A stretch of 64,000 nucleotides of DNA from Manis javanica (lineage: Eukaryota; Chordata; Mammalia; Pholidota; Manidae): the NCBI RefSeq assembly GCF_040802235.1, contig NC_133164.1, positions 89,396,302-89,460,301 of the forward strand, in the 5' to 3' direction. Each line of letters starts with the position of its first letter. Positions within the stretch are counted from its first letter, which is position 1. The translations under genes were made by a program, and so were the position numbers. Shown piece by piece: positions 12,290 to 24,200 of the stretch. The notes under the pieces were generated by a model that worked only from the letters and a program-made list of their open reading frames with translations, made no database searches and was not told where the DNA came from.

Positions 12290-13210
12290 GCAACTTAAAT
12301 TTCACATATCCAAAATTGACATCATCTTGTCTCCAAACCAGATCTTCAGACACCAACATCCATTCCATCAAACAATTGAAAAAGCAAAAGTTATCTCAGC
12401 TTCTTGACCTCCACTGAGATGCCCTATCTCCTGATCTTCCCTACCCAAACCTGGTACTGCCAACATCAGGCACCAAAGCCCAAAAACAAAATCTTGGAAA
12501 TAAGAGAAATAAGATTACAGCTGGAATATACAAAGTTACCTTGTAGAAATTTTTTAAAAAGTTTCTGAAACTGGAAGTTAGACTGAAAGTATTATTCAAA
12601 GAATGTGCTGATGGAAGACCACACAACCTTCATCATCAATCCCCTAGCAATTTTCCCATCTCCAGCCTTACCTCTCTGCAATCTATCCTTCACACAGCTG
12701 TCAGAATCATCTTTCTAGTAAGCATATCTAAAAACATTATTCTCCCCATTTAAAATCTTTTAGCGACTTTATTGTCCTAACTCTGAAGTCCTTAGCATTA
12801 AAATCTCTTGGACCTGCCTTCCCTGCATTCTCCAATCCAATCTTTTACTTTGTCCCTGTTGAACTCTAAAGTCTGGCCATGCCAGACCACCTGCTCTTTT
12901 CCAATGCTTGTTTCCCCTGTGTGGAAGCCCCCACTTGCCCTACAGCTTATGTCACTGCTGGCTGTTCATCATGCAAGACTGAGCTCAGTGTCATCATCTC
13001 CAAGGGACCATTCCTGAATATCTGAGTAGGTCTGCCTTCTATCCTTCATGTCACCACTGTGCCCTGCACATGCTTCTATTGTGCCATCTTAAAACTCAGT
13101 TGTACTTGTGTTTATGACTTCAAGGTCCCTGGCGGCAGGCACTTATTTTTATTCATATCTGTCACTCCGGTGCTGGTCACTTAAGAAAACTCAATAAAAA
13201 CTTATTGAAT
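12290..13210 (+). repeat. L2 LINE
   Basis: Sense L2 phrases run over 0.9 kb and end in CACTTATTTTTATTCATATCTG and CTCAATAAAAACTTATTGAAT, the L2 3' end. Confidence 0.6.
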
Positions 13211-13290
13211 AAATGATCTGAAATGAATGTCCAGATTCTTAGTTTTACTTTCAGCTTCCTTTCCTTTCCTAATCAGTTCCCCAAATGGCC

Positions 13291-13582
13291 CCTCACTGGC
13301 ACGTTTTTGTTTTGTTTTGTTTTTTGTTTTTTACCCTGTTTTATTTTTTTTTTCCAACTTGATCTTTTTTTTTGGTATCATTAATATACAGTCACATGAG
13401 CAACATTGTGGTTACTAGATTCCCCCCATTATCAAGTCCCCACCACATACCCCATTACAGTCACTGTCCATCAGCATAGTAAGATGCTAGTCACTACTTG
13501 TCTTCTCTGTGCTATACTGCCTTCCCCGTGTACCCGAACTCCGTTATGTGTGCTAATCGTAATGCCTCACTGGCACATTTTT
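13291..13582 (-). mobile_element. Poly(A) retroposon, family A, copy 2, with target-site duplication
   Basis: An antisense copy: an A-rich (T-rich here) tail at 13,308-13,366, then GGTATCATTAAT and TTACTAGATTCCCCCC, ending CTAATCGTAATG at 13,564. It is flanked by CCTCACTGGCAC(G/A)TTTTT at 13,291 and 13,565, a clear duplication of about 18 bp with one difference. Body and tail together are about 257 bp. Confidence 0.85.
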
Positions 13583-14149
13583 GTCATGCTCTGCATCTCA
13601 GCCTTTCTTTCTGATATGCTCTTTTCCTTTTTTTTTTTTAAAGAAACTCTTTGCTAATTTAATAGGAAACTGCAATAACTTCTCTTGGTTGATCGTCTCT
13701 CCTATTTCTTTCTTATCCAGAATTGAGAGGTCCATTCAATTTTTGGTTATGTCCGTTTTCCCTCAACTATTTATATCGCAATGGTAATCCTTTGAGCCCT
13801 AAGAGCACAATTTCATAACCCAAACACAATTTCCATACACACTCACATCTATGGGCAACACTTGCCCAGCAGAGGTTTGTATCCTATTCTATAGCTACCA
13901 TTTTGGAGTTTTTGGAAGATTAAGAACATATTCTGACCTGAAATGGGAAGGGGCAAGGGTTGTGTGCTAATGGAAATCATCACCGTCCGTGTTGCAGGAA
14001 TCTCAAGCTTGGATGTTCAGGGATCCTGGCTCAGAATCGCAATTTAAGAACTCTTATTTAGAATAATGTCTGACTAGCATGTAGACATACACTGCCAGTC
14101 CTTGGCCCAGGTCACCTGGGGACACCACTCCATAGATTTGCCATTCATA

Positions 14150-14310
14150 TGGCAGCATCGGTTTCATCATCAGTAAAATTGGGACACTGATAAAGAGATA
14201 GAATTTGTCTCTGAGGGTTATTTTGAGGACTGAAAGTTAATACAGAACTTTGAACATGCATGGATATAGTAAGTGAAGTGTAGTACTTATTTTTATCAGG
14301 TCATTTAATG
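14150..14310 (+). repeat. MIR SINE
   Basis: TCATCATCAGTAAAATTGGG, GGTTATTTTGAGGACTGAAAG and AAGTGTAGTACTTATTTTTA follow the MIR sense order. Confidence 0.55.
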
Positions 14311-14559
14311 AAAATCTCCCTACAAAATACCGAATCAAAACTTATTATGCAGTCCTATTTTTTTTCTCAATGTTATGTAACACATTTTACAGATTTCCAC
14401 TTCCCACGCTCCGCCTGCCAACGACAAACCGCAATAACAAAACCCGGTCGTCTCCTTCAGGCTCCCTCCGCTCTCTAAACCTGCCATTTTTCTGTCTCTC
14501 ATACCAGTGCACCTTTAACTCGGGAAACTCGTCTATTTGTTTACTTCTAGTCTACGCGT

Positions 14560-15200
14560 CTAGCTGAATTTAACGGGATCCAGCGGCGCCGGGGAGGAGG
14601 GAAGGGGACAGGGAAAGACCGGCCGGTGGAGGCCGCACCCGGCCCTGCCGCGCCCCCCTCGGGCAGAAGTGACCGCACGTCACGGCCCACGTCCCCCGCA
14701 GACCGCGGGGCAAGGGACAGCGGCCGGAAGGGCGGCCGGCAGGGGGCGGGGACATAACGGGAAGGCGGGCGGCCAACAGGAAGCGGCGGTCCGTGCGGGG
14801 AGGGCGGAAGAGGAGAGATCTAGTTCCGTACGCGGCGGCCGCCGCCGCCGCCATCTGTCACCTCCCCTCCGGCCACCGTCGGCCTTGCTCCGCCGCCTGA
14901 CTCCTCGCGGGAGCCGCTTCCCAGCTCTGCCGCCGCGCTGCTCCGTTCTCCCTGTCGCGGGCCTCTTCCCCCACATGGATCTGGTCGGAGTGGCATCGCC
15001 TGAGCCCGGGTCGGCCGCGCCCTGGGGACCCAGCAAGGTGAGGGGCGGTCGGGACTGACGCACCTGCCTGGGCCGCCCCTCTCGGAAGGTCGGGAGTGGG
15101 TGGCAAGCGCCGAGGCGGCAAGTTTCGGACGGGCCCCCGCGACCGCGCGCGGTGGGCCTGGCAGGAGGCGGGTGGGAGAGGCAGGGAGGCCGACCCGGGC
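14560..15200 (+). promoter_or_regulatory. RIOK3: RIOK3 CpG-island promoter, 5'UTR and start of intron 1
   Basis: There is an abrupt change from AT-rich to very GC- and CpG-rich DNA around the RIOK3 first exon, typical of a TATA-less housekeeping promoter. A YY1-like element GCCGCCATCTG lies at 14,847-14,857, a position typical of such sites just downstream of the start. An inverted GTGAC/GTCAC pair at 14,669-14,683 resembles CRE half-sites, and ETS-like GGAA cores occur near 14,760-14,785. No upstream ATG lies between 14,850 and the start codon at 14,975. Confidence 0.85.
14975..15037 (+). CDS. RIOK3: RIOK3 coding exon 1
   Basis: It encodes residues 1-21, [12 protein letters not shown] followed by SAAPWGPSK, and ends AAG before donor GTGAGG. 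This is phase 0. The segment matches the human N-terminus with small substitutions. Confidence 0.96.
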
Positions 15201-18200
15201 TTCGCACGGCCACCCTGGGCCCTTTGGGGTCTCTTCCTTTCTGCGTCTCGGTTTCTGTACCTCCGTAACACGTATTTGCGCAGTACTAGCTCAGAGACGC
15301 TGACGTTTGACGGAAAACAAGCCCGATGTTGTTTTTTTAAGGGCCAAGTGAGTCAGCTCAATAATAAACAGAAAGCCCTACAGAAAGGTTGTTTAAGCCA
15401 CTGTTTCTTTCCCTTGACAAGTGTGGTTGCCTTACCTTGGCAATTTCTTGTTTTGAAATAGTAAAAAATAAACCCAGGCTCCTCTTCCCTCCTCCAGGCT
15501 AATAATACTCCATCCAGTGTACGCTGCATCCTGGAAGTATGGTTGTGAATTCTGATTACCGGACTGGGCTTCAAAGTCTTAAGATTTTTCTCTAGTGGCC
15601 AACTGTTCAGTTTATTTCACATTTGACTTCTGGTTTCTATGCTGCTCCTTTTCATGATACTTAAGTTAAAAGGATGAGAAGACTTCCGACACTTAGGGTT
15701 TGCTTCCAAGCAAGGGAGTGCTTCAGTTGGGATTTGGGGTTCATCAAGTTAAGGTTATGAAATGCATCCTAAAAAGGTTCTTAATTGTTCTTTACATGCT
15801 AACACAGATCGTTTGTTCCATTTAAAGGGTCACTCGTCAATCTTACTGGCTCTTCAGGCTAGATCTAAACAAAAAAAGGGGGAAATAATTAGCTATTAGG
15901 AAAAGGGAAATTATTTGTATGAAAGTTCTTATACAACTGTAGGGAGAATCTGAGGTAATACCTTAGCAAATGTTACTTCTAACGTATCTTGCGCATTTTT
16001 TCCTATGAAGGCCTTGTTGACGAGGCCAAGAAGAGTAAACATAAGAGGACAACCAGTAAACAGACACTAATAAACATATACATACTTTACATGTTAAATT
16101 CCTCCAGTTACGCATCTGTAAAGGCTAGTAAATATGTCAAATGAGACAAACTTTGCTCAGAATCCCTAACCTCAGAAAAAATTTCACTTACAAGTTAGTT
16201 CAGTAATAAAGCATTTGATATCAGTCATATTTTCATTTAAGTTTACATCGTCAGAACTATAAAATTTCATTTTCATCATTCATCAACAAAATCTTCCTGG
16301 GTTTATGAATGTTCTCTTGGGAAGACAGCATTTTCACAGGCAAAACAATTGGAAAGATGCCCCAAGAATCAGTCCTTTCCTTCTCTAACCCCTTGGAAGA
16401 CTGAGTTATTATAGAGCCTACATTGAGGAGGTGGAGATTTGAAGGAGGTTTTAAAAATCGAAAGAATGCTAAAAGCTGGCAACTCTCAAAACTTTTAAGT
16501 CAGGGCTTTTTGGCACTTTTAAGAATCAAAGAACTTTTGTTTATATTGGTTATATCTTCATATTTGTATCAGAAATTAAAACAGATACTGAAAAATGTTT
16601 ATTAAATGATTAACATGTAACAAATAGCATTTCTATATAAAACTTCAACACAAAAAAATTAGTGAAGAGTAGTATTGTTTTGCATTTTTGCAAATGTCTT
16701 TAATGTCTGAATTCATAGGAGACAGCTGTATTCTTATATCTGCTTTTTTCTTATACTCTGTTTTGATGTTTTAGTTGAAGTATATAAAGAAAATCCATCC
16801 TTAGAGATATGTACATTGTAGCAAGTATAATCGAAGATGGGTAAGAGCACAGTAATTAATCTCTACTGAGTTAATTAACTGAGTTACTCTCTAAAAATCT
16901 GCATTTTTAGATGAAAGAAATGCATCCTAAAAAGGTTCTTAATTGTTCTTTACATGCTACCACAGATCATTTGTTCCATTTAAAGGGTCATAGAATATTA
17001 CCTTAGAATAAGGTAATATTGTAAACTTATTACCTTAGAAAAATTTGGAAAACACAAGAATATACAAGCACACATTCCAGTAGTCTTTAGAGTGATGTTC
17101 ATATCTGATACAGAGTGGAAACTTATCATACATGATATACACTTGAGAGAATGAGAGAGAAAAAGACAGAATGTCTTCATATTATTTGGAAAATAGTTTT
17201 GACCTTGCAGACACCCTGAAAGGGTCTTGGGACCCCTTCCTGGAGGTCTGGGGTGCTAGTTATAAAATGCCAAACTGCTATGATGGACAAAGAATTTTAG
17301 GCAGCAGGCAGTTTGCTTTTCACAGTCTAGGACAAGGGGATTAGGGTAGCAGTATAGCTCAATGCTGAGTCTAGCCTCTTAAGTCTCCCTGCCATGGTTC
17401 AAATCTCAGCACTTCCATCTACAGTGTTATCTTAGATTAAAAAAAAACCCTCTTGTGTCTCAATTTCTAAATCTTTACTGTGGGGGTGATACTGTAACTT
17501 CTCAGTTGTGTGACTTAAATAATCTATGTAAGTTATGTATATTTAGTCAAGTGACTCAAATATAATGAATATTACAATGTCTGTTATTCTACTATTAGTC
17601 ATTGCAAAACGTCATTGACAGTTCTGAGTTAGCAAATACAGTCATTTGTTTTTTGGAACCTGGACTTTGAAACTCATCAGATGACGTGTTTCTAGGTTGA
17701 GGCAGCGTTTTGTGTTCTGTGTAGAGGATTCAGAAGGGAGTCAGTATGTGGCCAAAAGACAAGCTGTATTCTTTAGATTACAGAGAGCTTACGTTTTGTG
17801 TTCTGTGTAGAGGATTCAGAAGGGAGTCAGTATGTGGCCAAAAGACAAGCTGTATTCTTTAGATTACAGAGAGCTTAAAGTTTATATACCTCAATATCCT
17901 CACCAGGAGAGTACTCAATTGCCCGTAAGATCTGCGTGAATGAAAATCACACCAGACCTTGAAGAAGCCTCCTTGTTTTCTCCAGTTCCAGCCTTATGAA
18001 AGGTCAGAATAATTCTGTAATAGACTAGTGTAGGTATAGACAGCCAGGTGCATATCTTCAGCCTCAGGTGAGACTAAATAAAACTTGACACACAGTGTTA
18101 GGCACAAATAGTGATTTATCACCCTTAAGCACTCCAATCTGTATAGTTATTTATCACCCTTAAGTTCTCCCAACAGCTTGAACCAGGTGAATTTCCAGAA

Positions 18201-21200
18201 CCTCAATGCTATGGAATCTGAACAAGGGTCAGCTGCCCAGTTGTCTCTAGGAGTCATGTCAACAGGCCCTTAGGCCAGCCGGAGGGCCTATACTGGCTAA
18301 CCTTGATTAAACAATTTTGTGACTAAAACTGATAACATCATATGTTTTATTCTAGACACTCAGTAATAGTTAAAGAATGCGTTGGGACTTAAGGCAGCAG
18401 GAAATACTAAAACAATAAAAAAAACTTTAAGTAAGGACACGGGCCCAAACCTGCATTTTAGAAAAATCATTGTGTTGTGATGGTGGGGTAGAGGTGGAAA
18501 CAGGCAGGACCAGGAGTCTCTCCTATTAGCCTGTGGTGGGAGGGGGATACCTTGGAGTAACATCTTGGAAGGGCGATAGAGCTAAGCAAGTGCAGGATGT
18601 ATTTAGACATCTTATTCAGTATTAAAGCTCTTAATCACTAGGTTATCAAATATAATCATTTGCTTCTGCTAAGTAAAGCTTGCCCCCTCAAAAATTAGGA
18701 ATTGTGAAATGAACCTGCAGTTTGAACTTCAAAAGGGCTGAGGAAGGCTGAGTGGCTGGCCACCCAAGAAGAGTCTCCTAGAGGCAGTGTTACTGTGCTG
18801 TAGTGATACTGTTTCATGGCCTTTTCTCAGCGTCTAAAGTTCAGAAGCCTAGTTTGGATTATTTGTCATTATTATTTCTCTTGTAGTGTTATCCCTAGAT
18901 GTCTGAGAGGGGCTGACACACTCTTTGCCTGTAGAAGCTTACTGCCTAAATTAGAATGAGGTGTGACTTCTAACTGTGCTTTGAATTGTGCTGGTTGGTA
19001 TAGTCTGTTCCTAAAATAATCTGCATGGGAAGCCAAATTATAAGTAGAAGGTTGCTTGGTGAGCATTAAATTGGAACAAGGGACATTGTTTGAACTCATT
19101 GGCCGGTGGGGTGGTACTATAATCTGGTGCTTCCTCTCAACTAAAAGGGCACACCAAACAGGTTAGAAAGTGCTTGTGGCCATTTTAACTTACATTTATC
19201 CTTGAATAGATTTGAGCTGGGAGATATTTTTGCTTTTAAGATGATTTCTGCAAGTAGGTAATCATCCATTTTCGGTTGATTTTAAAAGTTTAAATTTTAA
19301 AAGAACCTGTTTCCAAATTTGGAAGGTACTTTAATTTCACTATTATGAACTGAATTGCTCCTTTACTTTTTTTTTTTAATAGTGTCCATGGGGTACCCCT
19401 CAAAATACAGTATCTTGTTCTCTGGCTGATGTAATGAGTGAACAGTTGGCTAAAGAATTGCAGTTAGAAGAAGAAGCTGCTGCTTTTCCTGAAGCTGCGT
19501 AAGTAAAATTCACAAAGAATCTATATTGTATAGCCTGTTGTAGCAAAGGTTTAGAATTTGATCAGTGATTGTCATGACATGATTAAGAACTGTATTGAGA
19601 AAGGCAGTAGAAAGAACACCACACTGGGAGTCCTCTGAAATTTGAGTTTTAGTTGTGGTTCTGTGATTAGTTTTCAGTATTATCTTGTGCAAACCACTGT
19701 TTCTGTGGGTTTTAGTTATTGTAACAGTTGAACCTGATGATCTCCAAAATTAATAAGTAATAAAACATTCATCAGATGTTTTAGTTTATCTTTTCCTATA
19801 TATGCTACTTCTCCTTTGATCAGAACACAGAATGAGTGAACTCTGGGTCTCAGTTCGGATTTTATTACAGACCCTGTATCTTTCTCTCACAGCTCTTTTA
19901 GTCCTTGTTGGTGCTGTCCCAGAGGCCTGCCCCCAGGCAGCTGGGCAGGAGAAGCTGAATGGTTTGGTAAAGTGTTTTTCAGTACAATTTTTAACAGTGA
20001 AAAGTCACATCCTACTCTCATAATTGGTAGCATCTGTTTACACAAGCACATTATATTAATTTGTATTGCCTTCTTTTGAATAGTGTTGCTGAAGGACCAT
20101 TTATTACTGGAGAAAACATGGACACTTCCAGCGACCTAATGCTGGCACAGATGCTACAGATGGAATTTGACAGAGAATATGATGCACAGCTTAGGCGCGA
20201 AGAAAAAAAATTCAATGGAGATAGCAAAGGTACTATGACCTTATTGTGACAGCTCCATTGGGTGGTACAAGGTGCTTGTAACATCTGCAACTATTTTTGT
20301 CTTGTCAGTTTCCATTTCCTTTGAAAATTACCGAAAAGTGCATCCTTATGAAGACAGTGATAGCTCAGAAGAGGAGGTTGACTGGCAGGATACTTGTGAT
20401 GACCCCTATATACCAGGTATCTGCTTTGATTTTGGGGGCTGGGAGTAGGATGGGGACATAGGAAGACTTATCTTTGAATCTTGTTTGGTAACTTATGTTA
20501 CATTCAGTTATCTTTTCAGACAGTATTGAATGCAGCAGTTTAGTATTTGCTATTTTTACATACTTGTCTTACTTGTCTCTAGCAAAACCAGTTCCTACCC
20601 CAAAAAAGGGTTTTATTGGAAAAGGAAAAGACATCACCACGAAGCATGATGAAGTAGTATGTGGGAGAAAGAATACAGCCAGAATGGAAAATGTAAGTTA
20701 CTGAAAGTATTATCTCTGATCAAGAGTTTTATTAGAGTAAGTTAAAAACATGGGATTCTAAATATGGTATCTTAAATATCTGAAAGTATCTTTGGTTCTT
20801 CTGAAAGATACTTTAGATGACAATATAATAATACCATGAAAACTCAGCTGCTAATGAGAATGTAATATACCCCAGAATAAAATTCTACAATAATATTAAG
20901 AAAACCAGCTTGATTTACATAGATTCTAAAATTAAGAAACAGTTCTTATAAAAGTAACATTTATTTTCAGTATATTATTTTCTATAGAATAGCACCCCTA
21001 CTCAAGAAACAGATAACAATGGCGATTGGGGGATAGAAATGGGAGAGCTGAATTGTTCGTACAATATACCCTTTTATACTTTATGAATTTTTAATCCTGT
21101 ACCTGAACTACCCATGCAAAATCAGAAATAAAATGTAATTTTTGAAAAAAAATAGAAAAAAAATTAGCATTTTTCCTTTTCATAAATACTGTTAATATAA

Positions 21201-24200
21201 AACATCAACATTTAAGAACACAATTATTTATTAAGTAAAACATACTAAATTCTAGAAATAGTCTCCTTCCTCTTGGGTTTATTATTAGGTACCTTTTCTC
21301 TTTAACACCTTTGGTTCTGCTTTCTGTTTAGCCTGATTATCTGTTGAGTAGGAAACCTGTTCAAAGTAAAGACTTATCTTCTCCTTATTTGTTTTTACTG
21401 TCCTCATTTTAAAGTATTCAGATGGTAATTCTTCTTTTTGGCAGTTTGCACCTGGGTTTCAGGTAGGAGATGGAATTGGAATGGATTTGAAACTATCAAA
21501 CCATGTTTTCAATGCTTTAAAGCAACATGCCTACTCAGAAGAACGTCGAAGTGCCCGCCTCCACGAGAAAAAGGAGCATTCTACTGCAGTGAGCATTCTT
21601 ATGTTTTAGTCTTTAATGGAAAGATCCATATTAGAAAACATCATGTTTGAGAAAAAAACAAAACAAAACTTCCTGTTTGGTATTTTTTTCATGAAATTGG
21701 CTTTCAGATCAAAGATACAAATAAAATCCAAGCAGCTTTGCTATTTGACTTTTCAGATTAATGTAATGGTTGGTAACACTTATTTAAACTAACATTTTAG
21801 TGGTCATAATTAATTTAGACTGTAAAGTTTACATTGCATATGAGTTTTCAAGATTTAAAAAAAAAGTTTTCCTGTCACATTATGACATGTAATAACTTGA
21901 TAGTGTCTAATGTTTTACATTAATGAAGATAGTATCTAATATCTTGAGAATAAACTAATTTTTAAACCTTTAGAAAAAAACTTAATAGTAAGTACATTAG
22001 GAGAGCTATTTAAACTTTGGAGATACGGTGGTGTCTCACTTTCCAAGACATTAAAGTCATAGGAATGAATTCTGTCTTGACAGTACTCTTTTAAGAGCCT
22101 GTTAAAATGTACATCTTTGTAAATTAAGTAATAAAGGTTAAAAAAGTAAATATTTTAAATGTTAGATATTAGAAATGACTCATAAAATGCTTTTGATTAC
22201 CAGTCATTTTCACTTATAGTTGTTTGTCTTTTGCAGGAAAAAGCAGTTGATCCTAAGACACGTTTGCTTATGTATAAAATGGTCAACTCTGGAATGTTGG
22301 AGACAATCACTGGCTGTATTAGTACAGGAAAGGAATCTGTTGTCTTTCATGCATATGGAGGGAGGTAAATGAGCAAAATATAATCCTATCATGTCAATAA
22401 AAGCTTAGCCTTTTCTCCCTGATATAAATGGAGTTACCCAAAGTCATTTATCAATGCTGCATGGCAAGCAGAATACTTAAATAGTGTTATTGCAGAAAGT
22501 CTAGACAATAGAAGATGAATAAAGAAATATGGTCATCCTGATCCCAACACCCAGAGAGAACCCATTAGTTTTGTGTAGATTCTTCTAGTCTTCTCTCTGT
22601 ATATATATTATTTTCTACATTATTGTGATCATACCATATCATACAGGCAGTTGTAAGTGGCAGAGCAATATTTGTAACTGGGTTTGTCTCAAAACCCATG
22701 GTCTTTTCACTGTGGAGCCCTTCGGTGCCAGGATGAGAAGACGTAATGCTGAACAAATACTGATTCCTTCTCTTAAAACTCTGATCCTTACTCTAAGAAA
22801 TACCAGCTTTAACATGAAATGGGCAATTTTCCAGGAAAATATATAGAATTCCCAAAATGCGCCCAAAAAAACAAGTAGAAACTGAACAGACTAATGATGA
22901 TAAAACTTAAATAAGAGTAAAAGATTTATCCTCCAAAGAGGCTACAGGCCAAAAGAGTTCGTGAAGGATCAGTACCAAACCTTCATGGAACAGGTTGTTC
23001 ACATCCCAAGCACACTGTGTCAGAGAATGGAAAGCTACTCATTCTACAAGACTAGCATGATCCTGGTATCAAAACCAGAGGAGAGCGCACAAGACAGTGA
23101 TGACCTTGTCCTGTAATGAGCTAGGATGCAGAAATACCACATAAAAAAATTGGTGAACTTAATTAAAGCAGCAGGAAATTAAACAATGTTATATCAAGAG
23201 GCTTTATTTAATGAATTCTAGAATGGTGAAAGTGAGGAAATCTATAGTTCACTACATTGACAAGTTCAATAAGACAATCTCAATAGATGCAGAAAAAACA
23301 CTGGTAAAATCCAATGCATTTTTTTTAGATATAGGTCAAATGCCATAAAATCCACCATTTAGATATACAGTTCAGTGGTTTTGGTGGGTTCACAAAGTTG
23401 TGCAACCATAGACCCTGTCTAGTTTCAGAACATTTTTGTCACTTCAGAAAGAAATCCCATTGCAGTCACTCCCCAGTCTTCTGTCCCCAGACCATCCTCT
23501 GGCAGCCACTGGTACCCTTTGTGTCTCTGTGGTTTTGCCTGTTCTTGATGTTTCATATACACCCAGTCACCAAATGTGAGTGCATTATGTCTGGCTTCTC
23601 TAACTCAGCATCATGTTTTTATTATTCATTGTATCATGTATCAGAACTTCATTCCTTTTTATGGATGAATAATGTTCCATTTTATGGATGTGCCACAGTG
23701 TGTTTATCCAGTTGTTGATGGACATTTGGGTAGTTTCTGCTTTTTGGCTATTACGATTAATGCTGCTATGAACATCTGTGTACAAGTTTTTGTATAAGCC
23801 TATGTTTTCAATTCTGTTGGTCATATGCCTAGGAATGAAACAGTTTAATTCATTTTTATGATTAAAATTATTGGCAAACTAGGTTTAAAGTACACAGCAA
23901 ATATACTTGATGAAACATTAGATGCAATCCAATTAAAGTCAGGTATAAAATAAAGATCACTTATCTTTATAGGATAGGAAAAAATATAGCTTTAAGTAAT
24001 GTTTGTTGCATCATTTAAGGAAACATCTTTTAAAGGTCTATAGTACTTAGATCTTACCCACTTCACTTAAGCATTCTTTAAAGAATGTCTTGAGGAAGAG
24101 AAACATTTTTAAAAATGGAGCCTGTTCACAGGGAAGGCAGTATAGCACAAAGAAGATGTAGTGATTCTATAGCATCTTACTTTTGACAGTGACTGTAATG

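Larger units (their letters stand above)
8761..14559. other. TMEM241-RIOK3 intergenic region
   Basis: No gene is recognisable in this 5.8-kb stretch. Positions 8,761-10,139 are AT-rich unique-looking DNA. From 10,140 to 14,310 it is mostly LINE (L1, L2), MIR and a retroposon, annotated separately. Confidence 0.8.
15038..19382 (+). other. RIOK3: RIOK3 intron 1
   Basis: A 4.3-kb intron. It carries a MIR copy (17,340-17,590), an exact 86-bp tandem duplication (17,706-17,877), a 73-bp dispersed duplication (15,760/16,918), and a short perfect hairpin (16,994-17,020). The remainder looks unique. Confidence 0.85.

Noticed and set aside
14680-15271. Long minus-strand and plus-strand frames at the RIOK3 CpG island
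   Set aside because: They are explained by stop-poor CpG-rich sequence. Their proteins are Arg/Pro/Gly-rich with no family match, and the real exon is the short 14,975-15,037 segment.
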